DNA of 64,000 nt from Physella acuta. Lineage: Eukaryota > Mollusca > Gastropoda > Physidae. The notes beneath the pieces were generated by a model that saw only the letters and a list, made by a program, of their open reading frames with translations, made no database searches and was not told where the DNA came from. Below are positions 1 to 39,259 of this stretch, one piece after another; the stretch's first letter is position 1, and each line of letters opens with the position of its first letter. Position numbers and translations under genes: made by a program. Location: assembly GCF_028476545.1 (NCBI RefSeq), contig NW_026732655.1:637501-701500 (forward strand), written 5' to 3'.

Positions 1-437
1 TCACTTTTTCCCACGTTTTCTTTAACTTGCTTTCGCGTCTGTTTGTCTTTCCATCAAATCTTGCGATCGAAATTTCGGGCACTTCTCAGTTAGTTAGCGC
101 GCTGAAATTTTCAGGAAAGCTTTATATCCGATGACAATACAATATTCAATTATTATTATTATTACTAAATTGATCCATGGAAAAATTTTATTGATCATTT
201 TAGACTCCTATTCATTTGTACAAAAAAGGGACATAACCTAGTAATTGTAATTTGATAAAAAACAAGGTTCGGTACTTAACCTCTTCTGGCTTACTGAAAA
301 ACAAATGAAAATCATGAAGGAGCGAGCACGCGATTGGCTGAGTAGTGGTCATGCGGTGTTTGTGTACAAACCTATGCAAATCTGACTGATCCGGAAGTGA
401 AATGTTGATGGTCGAATGGTTTGCACGCTAGGGCAAA

Positions 438-1256
438 ATGGTGAAAGAAACGGCAACACAGAAGAAACGTCGATTGGAAAAGGCACGCCAAAAGTATCAG
501 GAGAAGCGCAATGAAGGATGCAGATTGGAAAATCCTTCTAAACGACCAAAAATTATGGAAGAAGGTGAGTATCAAAAGAAGCTTGAAAAAGATCGAAACC
601 GAAAATTTGCTGCTTTAGCGATGGAGAGAGAAGAACAAAGTGTCTCTCGTAAAGCAAAAGATAGAGTGCGTCATGCTACTGCTCGTGCGATTGAGACAGA
701 ACAAGAAAGGGTCTCTCGTCTTGCTAAGCAGAAAGAACGAACTGATGCTGCACTTGCGATTGAGACAGAACAAGAAAGGGTCTCTCGTCTTGCCAAGCAG
801 AAAGAACGAACTGCTGCTGCACTTGCGATTGAGACCAAAGAAGAAAGGGTCTCTCGCCAAGCAAAAGACAGAAAGCGTCATGCTACTGCTCGTCAAGACA
901 AAGAAAGGCATGAAGCAGAATTGCAACGTCGACGCACTGCTTACGCCCAACGTTCGGCAGCAATGAAAACATTTTTCGACACGATAAACACTTTTTGCAA
1001 TATAACTTGTGATATTTGTCATAAGCAGTGCTATCCTAATCAGGTGACAAAATATCACATGCTTGCTTCTAAGGGATACCTTCCCCCTGAGCTTGCGCAA
1101 AAGACTGTGCTAGAAGTTTGTCGCCGATGTAACTCGCACTTGCGCAACAATAAGAAGAACATGGCTCCGTCGAAAGCCTACTGGAATAACCTTGATCCTG
1201 GTGAAGTTCCCGACGAAGATTTGAATGCAAACAAACAGACAAAGACTAAAAAGTAG
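438..1256 (+). CDS. Helitron-like N-terminal zinc-binding ORF, truncated
   Basis: A 272-residue open frame. Residues about 60-165 are charged tandem repeats (RVSRLAKQKERT type, about 20 residues each) like the Lys/Arg/Glu-rich head of many Helitron Rep-helicases. Residues about 185-250 hold two Cys pairs (CDIC and CRRC) followed by LDPGEVPDEDL, resembling the cysteine module that precedes the Rep domain in Helitron proteins. The frame stops directly after this module, so no HUH nuclease or PIF1-type helicase follows. It abuts a 460-bp foldback. Family resemblance is recalled, not searched; it could be a free-standing protein of another transposon. The start chosen is the first ATG of the frame. 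Confidence 0.5.
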   Translation: MVKETATQKKRRLEKARQKYQEKRNEGCRLENPSKRPKIMEEGEYQKKLEKDRNRKFAALAMEREEQSVSRKAKDRVRHATARAIETEQERVSRLAKQKERTDAALAIETEQERVSRLAKQKERTAAALAIETKEERVSRQAKDRKRHATARQDKERHEAELQRRRTAYAQRSAAMKTFFDTINTFCNITCDICHKQCYPNQVTKYHMLASKGYLPPELAQKTVLEVCRRCNSHLRNNKKNMAPSKAYWNNLDPGEVPDEDLNANKQTKTKK

Positions 1257-1257
1257 A

Positions 1258-1718
1258 AAATAATTATCATTAAATAAAAATTTAAAAACCCACGTTTTCT
1301 GATTGAACTAAAAAGTAGAAAATAAATGCTATACATCTCAATAATGCAAGCGATCACTCTACTATAAGCGATCGCAAACTGCGTGCGCATTATGACAAAA
1401 AATAAAAAACGTGGGGCGCCGTGATTTTCTTACAGTTTCTAATACTGCTGACTCTCTACAAGCTCCCTAATAAAACTCAATAGTATTATCTAATCAATAG
1501 TAATATAACTTTTAAATCTTATATTAACAATGACCGATAAAAAGCTTTTACTTCGGCGCCCCACGTTTTTCATTTTTTGTCATAATGCGCACGCAGTTTG
1601 CGATCGCTTATAGTAGAGTGATCGCTTGCATTATTGAGATGTATAGCATTTATTTTCTACTTTTTAGTTCAATCAGAAAACGTGGGTTTTTTTTTTTAAA
1701 TTTAATGATAATTATTTA
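1258..1718. repeat. Long inverted repeat (foldback) at the end of the Helitron-like fragment
   Basis: Arms of roughly 157-164 bp (1,258-1,414 and 1,555-1,718) are near-perfect reverse complements around a 140-bp A+T-rich spacer. Both arms carry CCCACGTTTTCTGATTGAAC at the outer side and GGCGCCCCACG next to the spacer. The left arm begins just after the stop of the Helitron-like ORF; the right arm abuts the SLC18B1 exon relic. A similar CCCACGTTTTCT motif lies at 11-22, perhaps the other end of the same element. Confidence 0.8.
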
Positions 1719-2414
1719 TTCTTTGGCGGGCTGTTCATCTGAGATTCATCGGCTGGGGGTTCTGGTGAGGGGTCTACGCGGGTGTCGTACAGGGGTTTGT
1801 GTCCGTTAATCTCCAGGTCATTGAAGTTGCCGGGGTCAGAAAACTGGGTCATGTGGATGTGGTTGTCTTCAGGACTGTGGTTGTCGTCAGGACTGTGGTT
1901 GTCGTCAGGACTGTGGTTGTCTTCAGGACTGTGGTTGTCGTCAGGACTGTGGTTGTCGTCAGGACTGTGGTTGTCGTCAGGACTGTGGTTGTCATCAGGA
2001 CTGTGGTTGTCGTCAGGACTGTGGTTGTCTAACCAGTTGTTCGATAAGATGCGGCTTTCAGAAAGTGGTTGCTGAGATCGGAGACCAAATCCTCCTTACC
2101 GTTTTTGTTCATTGTGATATTCATTAGTATGAGGTTGTCAGTCAAGTGGTTGTCACACGAGTCATCCTCAAGGTTGATACAGTCAGGTGACTAAATCACA
2201 TATTCTCGCACATAAATCACAACATCCTTGTCATAATTATCAGCTTCATTATCATTACCGTTGTTATATCGAAAGTTATCACATTTGGAACACTCAACTT
2301 TTCTCACAGAACACGTCACTAGCGAATGATTCTTGCAATATAATGAAATAGTCACATTACCACTATCAGTTTTTATTCCTACATTTTTTTCAACTCTCCA
2401 GCTGAAGACGGCAT
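1719..2414 (-). pseudogene. Third SLC18B1-like copy: decayed first exon
   Basis: Read on the minus strand from an ATG at 2,414, the region resembles the first exons of the two intact transporters. It opens with MPSSAG, against MPCSAC and MPFDTR in the intact copies, continues through a Cys-containing acidic stretch with a DNHLTDN motif, then a run of DDNHSP hexapeptides. It ends in DPSPEPPADESQMNSPPKNK, matching the spacer that precedes transmembrane segment 1 in copy B (LEPPTSDQKTYMSSLPRTKK). The homology stops exactly where the foldback arm begins, before the first membrane segment. At least one in-frame stop (near 2,190) and two frame shifts break it. No exons 2-13 of this copy are visible to its left, so I call it a truncated gene relic. 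Confidence 0.65.
1855..2035. repeat. 18-bp coding minisatellite (DDNHSP)
   Basis: About ten head-to-tail copies of an 18-bp unit differing mainly at one base (D or E codon). On the minus strand it reads (DDNHSP)n and lies inside the decayed SLC18B1 first exon. Confidence 0.9.
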
Positions 2415-2639
2415 TTTGTTTTTATAAACCACTGCAAATAGTGTATGTAAATATAAGTAGAATTTCTTGAAATAATTTTCCGAAAGAAACAAAAACTTTG
2501 AAATAAAAAAGAATGTGAAACAATTCTTATTGCTCACAAATACTAAGCCTCTTATATGTCTTCCGGGCTTAAATTTCATTTCTCGATTACGAATAACCCC
2601 CCTATTCCTACTTTAAACGATACAGCATAGTTAGCACAC

Positions 2640-3345
2640 GGTAAAAAAAAACAATAAACTAGTCATGCGATGTGCAAGAGTTTGTCTACCTTGGCAGCAA
2701 GATCAGCAAAACGGGAGGCACAGATGAGGACATGCGCGCTAGAGTTAATAGAGCCCGCTGCACTTTCACAGTCCTGCGACCCATACGGAAAAGTTCGGCC
2801 ATCTCCATTACCATAAAAATTAGGATATTTAACTCTAATGTCAAGGCAGTTCTGCTGTATGGAGCAGAGACATGGAGAGTCTCCAAGGCAAGCACAGCAA
2901 AGATACAGACCTTCATGAATAGATGCCTTAGACAGATATTGAAACTGAGATGGCAGGACAGAGTGCCGAACTTAGAACTATGGAGGAAAGCTAGGCAGGA
3001 GCCTATGGGTGTGCAAATAAGAAGGAGGAAGTGGCGGTGGGTGGGTCACACACTGCGAAAGGCTCACACAAATGTTACACGCCAAGTGCTTGAGTGGAAC
3101 CCCCAGGCAAAGCGGAAGAGAGGGCGCCCAAGACAGACCTGGAGGCGGAGTCTTCTTGAAGAACTGAAGCCAACAGGGATGTCTTGGGAGATGTCAAAAT
3201 TAATAGCCGAGGATAGGAAGAAATGGAAGGAAATGGTGGAGGCCCTATGCTCCATAAGGAGCAAAGAGGACTAATGGAATGGTGTCATGCGTATCATGCG
3301 CCGGCGTGTCGCTACCCATCATCACAAGGCTCAGGGACAGCCAGG
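2640..3345 (+). mobile_element. LINE 3' end, 5'-truncated
   Basis: An open frame (2,672-3,274, 200 residues) begins FVYLGSKISKTGG and contains LLYGAETW, WVGHTLRK and KRKRGRPRQTWRR, the signature C-terminal tail that follows the reverse transcriptase in a large group of animal non-LTR retrotransposons. The catalytic FADD box is upstream of the truncation and absent. The non-coding tail runs on to about 3,345. A second relic of the same kind lies at 38,653-38,822. The clade is not assigned. Confidence 0.85.
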
Positions 3346-4003
3346 AGTAAAGCACCTTTGTCTGAGAACGCACCTGTTACCCACACTCTGCTTGCTAATT
3401 AACCTCTTAAAGTAATCATGAACAACCTTGTACAAATTTTATTTCTAATTACTTTTTTACAATCTTTTACTTTGTTCGCAAAATATGTTGGTTTTGTGGC
3501 AAATATTCGAACTTAATTTTGACTCCCTTGAATGCACCGATTTCGTTTTAACTTTCCAGATACGTTGTTTTTATATGAAAATCCAAAGATATATGTTTTT
3601 AAATCGAATTAGTTTAGTCATCAAAATGTAGTTTAAAAAGAATTACATGTAATAATAAATGGGAGATAACAAGACAAAACATTAGCGATCGCTAGATCCG
3701 CTGGGCATCGAGGGAGAATTGTTTGTCACGGATGGATGATTTCTTGCTTAAGCGTCGACCACGAACTAAGTAGGGGCAGATAACTGTATTTTAGTAATCA
3801 CATGCTAGTGGTCGGGTTTTAAGGCAAATATTTTTAGTCGTAGCCTATTCGATGTATACTTTATTTACAACTACTAACTAAAAAGTGTAAAAAAACATTT
3901 TTAAATATAAAGACCTTGTCATTATCTGCCCTTGTTCGGGCAGCGTTCTGTGTTACTTCCGGTCCCAACACCAAGCTTTATTTGGAGGCCACAAGCACAA
4001 AAC
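3346..4003. other. Intergenic A+T-rich DNA with a short hairpin repeat
   Basis: No coding signal. A 70-bp segment at 3,918-3,990 containing the hairpin CTGCCCTTGTTCGGGCAG followed by TTACTTCCGGTC recurs almost unchanged at 5,666-5,738, so it is an interspersed repeat fragment of unknown family. Confidence 0.6.
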
Positions 4004-4402
4004 ATCTATATATATAATTCTCTTCTGGGAGACGCTAGAAAACAAGCTGTAAACACGCTCCCTACCATCCCCACCCCTACATGGTCTGGTGAGCTGTGGT
4101 TCACTCTAAATGTTTACAAACAGAGTCGGGTTTAGTGATGACTATTGGGGGCAGATAATTTAGTTTGAAACGATTTTAAACGTAGGGGGGGGGGGGGAAC
4201 TAAGTGAAGTTTACTTTAACGGAAGGGGTGGGGGAAGGAGGGGGTGGGGGGGTTATCATTCTTAACGAGCTACTTATAGTGTTTTAAAGAAATATTTTCA
4301 GTGGCAGCGTTGGTAGTGTCGAATTCACTAATTATGAATAACTGAAAAGTAGAAAAAACAACAACTAAATAGCGGCTTATGATATGCCGCGGGTCGGCTC
4401 GT
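4004..4402 (+). mobile_element. Interspersed repeat R1 (short non-autonomous element), copy 1
   Basis: Starts at a small (TA)n tract with AATTCTCTTCTGGGAGACG and ends with a GC hairpin (CGGCTTATGATATGCCG) followed by GTCGGCTCGT. Two further copies share both ends (7,768-8,485 and 46,640-47,092). No inverted terminal repeats are visible; insertion next to TA runs and a 3'-terminal hairpin suggest a Helentron-type non-autonomous element, but this is inference. Confidence 0.65.
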
Positions 4403-6060
4403 AAGATAATAAAACGAATTTGCTTGCTTTTTAAAAGAGCATTGGTTGCTCATGAGATTGAGATCTCTTACATATTTTACCTAAAATCTCTACACTTCGA
4501 TTATGATTGTGTACATTAAACCATCGTGTTCACTGCATTTTCCCTAATGGAGCCATATTCACTGCGTCGATTCCATATGCTTTAGTCACAGATGTTTGGT
4601 TTTCAATAATCTTGCTTCAGTTTCATGTCAATGAATTCATGTATGAAAGGAACATGTGTTGGTCCCTCATGATGATGCTTCATTATTCAAACGAAGAGTT
4701 CAGTGACCCGTGAACTCTTTGACTATTCATGATACAGTCATGGCGCAATATTTCCTAACACGAAGCAGCTATTTTTACGTCGTATTCGTAATACACACAC
4801 ACGCACGCTCACTCAAGCACACACTTACTCACTCGATCACACACACACTTACACCCAAACACTTGCACACATATACACACACGCTCTCTCACACACACAC
4901 ACATAGAGACCACACACACAAACGTTTAAAAAAGTTGTCGAATACTTGATGAATTGACATCGTTTTTAACGCGCGTTATTTCTTTTCTTGTATACAAAGT
5001 ATAGGGGGAAGTATTGTAATTAGACAAAAGAGCGACGATTTAGTTCTTCGTGAGTTGAAAAAAAAACCTACTTAAATCTTTTTTTATGTGTGTCTGTGTA
5101 TGTGTCTGTGGTATTTCTGTCTCTGAGTGTGTGTGTATGGGTGAACACTATAATTGGAGTACCGTTTCAGCTTTTGTGAACGAAATTTTGTGTTGGATCA
5201 AATTAGGATTAATTTTCTTGTACTGGAATTCGTCCTTTACTTTTTTCCGTTTTTCGATAATTTATTAATTTTTTTAATCGTGGTATCTCATCTCGGAGAC
5301 TTTTCCTACTGTGGTAACTCTTCACATTTTGGTATCTCTTCTTCTTCTTCTTCGTTCTTAATTTTTAGTGTTGGAGGGGATCAAGCCTTATCTGCCAGAG
5401 GGTTTGGTGTCTCTGCATATGTTGGTGTCAACATGGAGAAGCTCCCTCTATATTACGATGGCTTTATGTATGTTGGTGACTCTTCCTGTCTTGGTGTCTC
5501 TCCATATCTTGGAGACTCTCTCTATCGCGGCGACTCTCCCTACCTTTCAAAGCTTGGCTGTAGTAATAAAAGCAGCGATATTTTTTAAATTTTATTTATA
5601 TTTAAAATTCACATCAGTATGAGCTGCAGAAGACAACATGCCGAAACATCTCTTGTTATTATCATTATCTGCCCTTGTTCGGGCAGCGTTCTGTGTTACT
5701 TCCGGTCGCAACACCAAGCTTTATTTTGAGGCCACCATTGTCTTTTACAACACCTTTGTTACTTGTCTTGGAAAAGAAGTTTAGCCCAAAGTAACTGTGC
5801 TTGTATTAGGGTGTAATAATCGTAGGGGCACCAAAAAACCAATGGTCATATGGGCCCAGAAACCATTTCAGCCAAGGGCCTCAACCAAAGTTGAATCCTC
5901 CCATAGATGTCGTCCGGTGCAGTCCGCAACCTCTGACCCCCCAACATTGTGACGCTCATATATATATATATATATGTGACGTTGAAAAATATTTACGATC
6001 TAAAATAGCTGTACAGGTCCACTCTGGATATCAATGAAAGTAGGGTTCAGAGTTCAGGGT
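4403..6060. other. Intergenic region with CA/TG microsatellites and repeat fragments
   Basis: Holds a (CA)n-rich stretch at 4,790-4,925, a (TG)n stretch at 5,083-5,140, a fragment of a tRNA-derived SINE tail at 5,336-5,425, imperfect repeats of a GGTGTCTCT-type unit at 5,430-5,560, and the hairpin repeat at 5,666-5,738. The short open frames here are by-products of these repeats. Confidence 0.6.
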
Positions 6061-6065
6061 TCATA

Positions 6066-6560
6066 GGTTCATTCGTTCACAGGTTCACAGGTTCACAGGT
6101 TCACAGGTTCACAGGTTCACAGGTTCACAGGCTCACAGGTTCACAGACTCGATGGTCCACTGGTTCACGCAGGTTTACGGGGGATTCACGCAGGTTTACG
6201 GTGGATTCACGCAGGTTTACGGGGGATTCACGCAGGTTTACGGGGGATTCACTCATTACGGGGGATTCACGCAGGTTTACGGGGGATTCACGCAGGTTTA
6301 CGGGGGATTCACGCAGGTTTACGGGGGATTCACGCAGGTTTACGGGGGATTCACGCAGGTTTACGGGGGATTCACGCAGGTTTACGGGGGATTCACGCAG
6401 GTTTACGGGGGATTCACGCAGGTTTACGGGGGATTCACGCAGGTTTACGGGGGATTCACGCAGGTTTACGGGGGATTCACGCAGGTTTACGGGGGATTCA
6501 CGCAGGTTTACGGGGGATTCATGCAGGTTTACGGGGGATTCACGCAGGTTCACCTGTTCG
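6066..6560. repeat. 8-bp and 21-bp minisatellites downstream of SLC18B1-like copy A
   Basis: An 8-bp GGTTCACA run (6,066-6,145) passes into about 18 copies of a 21-bp unit, GATTCACGCAGGTTTACGGGG, with one shortened copy near 6,250. Because 21 is a multiple of three, several frames stay open (GGFTQVY, RRFTGDS), but there is no independent coding signal. It starts about 180 bp beyond the stop codon of copy A, so it could lie in that gene's 3' untranslated region. Confidence 0.9.
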
Positions 6561-6740
6561 ATGGATCTGAGTATTAAGGGTTCGCAAGATTACAGGTTTA
6601 CAGATTCACGGATTTATCCGCTACGGGTTCACGGGTTCAAAGGTTCACATATTAGAGTGTCCAGGGTTCAAATGACTATAGTCTTATCCTCAGATGATCT
6701 TGACAACTCAACACGTTCCGAAAGGTAAGATATTTTTAGA

Positions 6741-15708
<8,968 letters not shown>

Positions 15709-16537
15709 TTTTTAACACAGTCAACATTAACCACGGATGGCAAAAATGAAAAAATTGAATCCAGTTGCCTCCCATGTGGGGTTATTAAATGAAGTTTTGA
15801 ACTAAACAGAAAATGTTTTTATATAACTCTAACCACTTCAGTTTAGTCACCAAAAATTTACGACACGAGAACTCTAAGTTGTTTTGTTCCCTCCTACACG
15901 TCTTTGATGTTGAGCTAATTATTCAAAAAAAAAAATTAAGCGGTATAGCGTATCGTATAGGTTTTATTATGACAAATGAATTCTAATTATCATATCTCAA
16001 TTACTAGTAATTAGTTTAGTTTTGAATTATTTAACTTACTTTCATTCAATTACTATTAAAAATAAATAATATAAAAAAATAAGTTAGACTAAATTAAGAG
16101 TATAATCGCTAAATCCTTATTCATTTTTTTTTTTGCATTTGACGTTATCTGAAAGCTGATCTGTATAATTAAACGTCATTGTGTCAATCTTGCGTCAGTA
16201 CTTGCCCATCATAAGGATGACTAATTGATCAGTAACGAGACGTTAGAGTGCACGTTTTATGTGTGTGCTATAATTAGACCGAGTGGCTATACCATCGGAC
16301 CATCAAGGCGCAAGTAATGTTGTTCTAAACGGGAGTTATGCCCCCTCTCCGTGAGTACACCAGGTTCGATAGCCAGTAATTAAATAACGGTTAATTTAAG
16401 CTATTTCTAACTGCTAGCAATTTGAATGAACGAATGGATTTGTGTAACCATATCTAAAGTTTTGACTGACCTATCTAAGGGTATAAGCTACTATAGGTAA
16501 GATACGGCTGATGAACACATATGAACTCTACTTCACC
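15709..16537. other. Upstream region of copy A
   Basis: A+T-rich DNA between copy A's start codon and the next element. It should contain promoter and 5' untranslated sequence, but no core promoter motif can be fixed by eye and no gene is seen. Confidence 0.5.
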
Positions 16538-16727
16538 CAGAGGCGTAGCGAGGGGGGGGGGGCGTGGGGGGACATATGTCCCCGGGCGGCGCCGACCTTA
16601 GGGGGCGCCAAAATGGGTTGGAAAAATAAATTGAAAGTTTGAGGGGGGATGCAAATGAAAAGTTCGAGGGTGGGGGTGCAAGTCAAAAGCTTGTTCCCCG
16701 GCGCCGGGAAGGGTCGCTACGCCTCTG
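16538..16727. mobile_element. hAT-like MITE H1, copy 1
   Basis: Terminal inverted repeats CAGAGGCGTAGCGA and CGCTACGCCTCTG with a G-rich interior and GGGGGCGCCAAAATGGGTTG core. Flanked by a perfect 8-bp duplication ACTTCACC (16,530-16,537 and 16,728-16,735), the size expected for hAT transposons. Confidence 0.9.
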
Positions 16728-16979
16728 ACTTCACCTATCCCACTGTCTCTCATTTTCGAAAAGGCACTTTACTACTACTGTATCTGGTAATATGACTGAT
16801 AATTCATAAGGATTTGATTAGCCATATGTAACGATGTCACAACCATATGTATAGATTTGACGAATCATATCACCATTCTGTTTCAACCGTCCATATTTAA
16901 GGATGTAACTGACCGTATCTGAGGATATGACTCACGATATCTGAGGATATGATTGACCATGGTTGAAGATTCGACTGGC

Positions 16980-17050
16980 CAGTGGCGACGCTAGGTCGGT
17001 TGTCACCCGGTGCGGCACCTAATGGTATCACCCCCCCCCTAACAAAAAAG

Positions 17051-17130
<80 letters not shown>

Positions 17131-17373
17131 AAGTAAAATTTAAAATTTATTTCTCTATAATTAACAAGTTTACGTCCAGGTGTCACCCCCTTCCCCATTT
17201 TGGAATCTTTGATTTGCATTTAATAAGACTTTTTAACTCTAATTAATCATTAAGTAAACTGGCAAAAAGCATTTTTCTACTATACATTTTTCAATTTTTG
17301 TCTTGGGGTCACCCCACTAAATGGTGTCACCCGGTGCGGTCCGCACCCCCGACCCCGCCTCGCGACGCCTCTG
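16980..17373. mobile_element. hAT-like MITE H3 carrying a (TA)n tract
   Basis: Ends CAGTGGCGACGCTAGG and CGCGACGCCTCTG, with matching subterminal CACCCGGTGCGG motifs at both ends. Flanked by CGACTGGC and CGACTGAC, an 8-bp duplication with one mismatch. A (TA)n run sits at 17,050-17,127. A related degenerate segment occurs near 5,818-5,950. Confidence 0.8.
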
Positions 17374-17843
17374 CGACTGACCATATAGGAGTAAATGACT
17401 ATCATTTGACTGTTAGTTCCCACATCATCAGCCTCATGGTTTTAGCGACAGCTGTACTCGTACACTACATTTTGTGATTAACCCCAGCTTAAAGTTGTCC
17501 CCATCGACTGACGTCCCTTCAAGTGTACTTTTATAGCCCATCACACACACAGTTCAGTTAAGCGAGAGTCGTTCACCTTTCTAGATAGCTTTAGATCTAT
17601 CTACTACTAGATCTACGTATTTTTCGAAACAGCTGTATAATGTGATACATTTTGCCGCTGTTGATGTTCATGTATTTAAAAATAAAATGTGTTTTGATGC
17701 GGTTGTTGTTTATAGTTGCTATTTTATAGCTTTGTTTATTTTAGTTTAGCATCTGATATTTGCTTGTGTTTGATTCGAAAAGAGGAAAATGTAGGACAAA
17801 ATATACGGGGAATTTAATATTGAAATGTACTTTTTTGGCCTAA

Positions 17844-18242
17844 GGGGTCGTCTATAAATGACGTCACACTCGTAGGGGGGAGGGCGTGACGGCGTGTGAT
17901 GAGGGGGAGGGGGGGTCTGATGGTGGGACGTCACATTTTTGCATTAACAAAAAGTAATGTTGGAAAACGAATTTTAGCCTTTATTTCGCGTTTTAGAAAA
18001 CTGTTTTAATAAATTGTAATAGGAATTGATTAAAATACTCTATGTTGAGAGAGTTCAGACAAGATTTTAGAAAAATATCGATGTTTTAAGAAAAATTCAA
18101 TTGCAATTTTGAGGGGGGTTGTAGGCTGAGGTGTGACGTCATTTTAGGGGGGGGGGTCTGGCTTTTTGTGACGATGTGTGACGGAGGGGATGGGGGAGGT
18201 AAAAATTGTCCAAAAAGCGTGACGTCATTTATGGATGACCCC
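17844..18242. mobile_element. MITE M3, copy 2
   Basis: Inverted ends GGGGTCGTCTATAAATGACG and GGGGTCATCCATAAATGACG, flanked by TAA on both sides, the same three-base duplication size as copy 1. Length 399 bp. Confidence 0.88.
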
Positions 18243-18555
18243 TAAGAGAAAATGAAGGATAATTAAAAACGTAAAAATGTTATTGAAATTTAAGAAATAA
18301 AAAGTTTTATTTCAAACAAAATTGGTCTAACTTGATCCAACTTATGTAAGTAAAATATGTTACTATAACTCCAGAAATTTTGATGTGGATCACCATGAGC
18401 GCCATCTGGACAATTTTATTCCGTAAACAAAACTTACACTTGCTCATTCTAAATATACACGGAAAACTTAAAATTTACAATGTACAAACTTAATGTTCGG
18501 AGTGCATTTGGAGAAACAGGTTTCGTACTAGAAAACACAATTTATGATAACCAAA

Positions 18556-18570
18556 CTTTATTTCTTTATT
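18556..18570 (-). promoter_or_regulatory. Candidate polyadenylation signals of copy B
   Basis: Two AATAAA hexamers on the minus strand lie about 70-80 bp after the stop codon of copy B. Position fits; no transcript evidence. Confidence 0.4.
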
Positions 18571-18637
18571 TTCTTGAAAAACATTTCACTAAGTTGTATA
18601 TGAAACCCTAATCTGCTGGAAAGGACGTGTTCCATGT

Positions 18638-36960
<18,323 letters not shown>

Positions 36961-39240
36961 TCTCAGAAAAAATTAAAAAGTCAAACGTAAAAACGTATTA
37001 TACAATATAGATTTTAATCTTTGGTTATGCGTTGTAAAAATTTTCAAAAAATATCTAACTACAGGAAAATTCGTTGAAACTATTCTAACGTTATGCATGA
37101 ACAAAATGAAACACATTCTAAGATAGAATTCCTCTTATCCTGAACTTTTTCGCCAGGTCACGCGAATAAAAACAAAGTTTTGTGTTTAATGGTCGGTCCA
37201 CTAAAATACTGAGCTAAATGTACACAGTAACACCGTGGGCAACATATTGTTGAACTGTTAAATGTGGTAATGAACTTTATGGCTAGAAACATATGTTGCA
37301 TGCTTTGTTGCTTTATGTTGATATTTGTGTTCGTTTTGTATGCTTACAATATGGACCATGTGGTTTGTTTATCTCTGGATTGTCTTACACATATTTAATA
37401 ACACTATTAATTCTAGGGCCCCAGACCGTGGCTCAATCAGCCCCTTCAGTTAATCCACCACTGGTGATTACAGTTAACAGGTAGTTGGAAGATCGTTTTC
37501 TCCATAGAAAGCCTCTCTACTCGAATATTTCCATTGAATTTAATTTGACCAAAGAGCTCACGTTAGTAGAGTTAAATCGATCATAATTAAACAGTTGCGT
37601 CTAATTGAATTAATCAAAAAGTACTGCGGCCTAATCAAGAGCTTAATGAAATGTCAGGTATTTTAATTAAAACACGAGACATCACTTGATAGCTGAAACT
37701 ATGAATACTAAAATAGGCTTCATTTGGGATATGTGGCTAAATGCTAAGTTCATTAGTTGTCTGAAGAATATCGCGGGGTTTACCCAGCTCTTTCGGGTAC
37801 CTAGCATAGTTATAACTAACCACATTAGCCACCTTAAAGGCCTACTGAATACAATTAATCACCTTTATTTAGCGATATGCTGTGGTAGTTAATGATTATT
37901 AATTATTACAATTTTTTTTTTTTAATAAGTATAGACGACTACTCACTTCACATTCAAGGCCACGGGTATCTATCTATGTAGAGAGGTTTATGTTAAGTGT
38001 TATAACACCTTATTTGTGGCTGATTAATTATTGGTTATGGTTTGTTATGTGTTTGATGGGGGTTATTTGTGTTATTTGTTTAAAAGCCAATAAATCACAT
38101 CGCTGAGCATTTAGCCTAACTTAGATGTTTTATGCATCCTATCAAACAGAGAGGTTAGATTCAGAGTTTTTTCCAAGCATCTCTTCAGGGGGGGGGGGGG
38201 GGGGGGGGGGGGGCGATCGAAATGAAATTTATATAGAAAATATATACTTTACCAGTGGCATCGTCGTCCGCCCATTCCCCCTTCCCCGAAAATATCAAGT
38301 GACATTTGTGTGATCCCAAGTTTAATTAAAATGGAACTTGTTTCTTGAGGCAGTAGGCTAAAGTGTGTTGAAGTTGGCATGGGGGTGGGGGGGGGGCTAA
38401 TTGGTTCTTGATAGTGTTGAACTTTTGTGTCCAATCCATTCCCATTTTACGCTTTTGTATTTTGGATTGGGCGCACCCTCCATAAACAGAGTTTCTTCCA
38501 GGCAGAGCCCCCCCCCCCCCAAAGAAAGTCTACCGCCCCCCCCCCACCCAATGTCCGCCCCCCCCCCCCTCCCGAGAAAAGTCTCCCCACCCCCCGAAAA
38601 TTTCAAGCGCCCCCCCCCCCCCCCCGGAGAAAAAAGTCTGGAAGAAACACTGATTGGAATCCCCAAGGAAAGAGGAAAGTAGGCAAGCCAAAACAATTAA
38701 GGTCAGCTATCAGTGAAGCAGAAACAGCCGGAATGACGTGGGCCCAACTTGAAGGGATCGCCCAGAACCGAGTACGATAAAGAGGTGTGGTTGCTTTCCT
38801 ATGCTCCACAAAGGGTCAACAGGAGTGATGTTGATAATGATAGTCTACGAAAATGTTAGATATTAAATGAGGGGTGGTAGAAATGTCACCTGTTGTGGTG
38901 TAGAAACAGATAAACTCTACTTCACCTGTCTCGTGTGGGCGGCAAGGTCCAAAAGGGAATGTGTATGGAGCAATAATTCTGTAGGCTGAATACCTACCTG
39001 ACTGGACAGAGCATTGGAGGACACCCATTTACCTCGATCTTGGACAGACAGCTGGGACTTAACTTTTGTTTCGTTCCCAGTGAGAATTATTCTTTTTAAG
39101 TTGACTTTTGTTTCGTTACCAGTGTCAATTATTCTTTTTAAGTTAACTTTTGATGGCCCTATTGCAACACTGAAGCTGAATCAACAACATGTGCATTGAA
39201 CCATGAATCGTTCACCTAACTAGGACTCTTGATTTGGGTC
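36961..39240. other. Intergenic region upstream of copy B
   Basis: Holds presumed promoter DNA of copy B, an S1-like fragment near 37,680-37,860, two H2 MITE fragments (about 38,164-38,310 with a G run of more than 20, and 38,484-38,652), and an S1 fragment at 38,875-39,010. No independent gene is supported; the short frames are repeat-derived. Confidence 0.55.
38653..38822 (+). mobile_element. LINE 3'-end relic
   Basis: Encodes WNPQGKRKVGKPKQ, AGMTWAQLEGIAQNR and, after stops, LCSTKGQQE, the terminal piece of the same type of non-LTR element as at 2,640-3,345. It starts at the right end of an H2 MITE, so the MITE probably inserted into or beside it. Confidence 0.8.
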
Positions 39241-39259
39241 AGTAACAGGAGATCCATTA

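Noticed and set aside
1719-2090. Last exon of SLC18B1-like copy A
   Set aside because: First considered because a DDNHSP tail could be C-terminal. The real last exon is at 6,741-6,869, matched by 18,638-18,766 in copy B, and the segment aligns instead with exon 1.
6125-6728. Open frames of 141-175 residues (GGFTQVY, RRFTGDS, NLRESPV repeats)
   Set aside because: Three frames are open at once because the 21-bp unit has no stop in them; this is minisatellite, not a protein gene.
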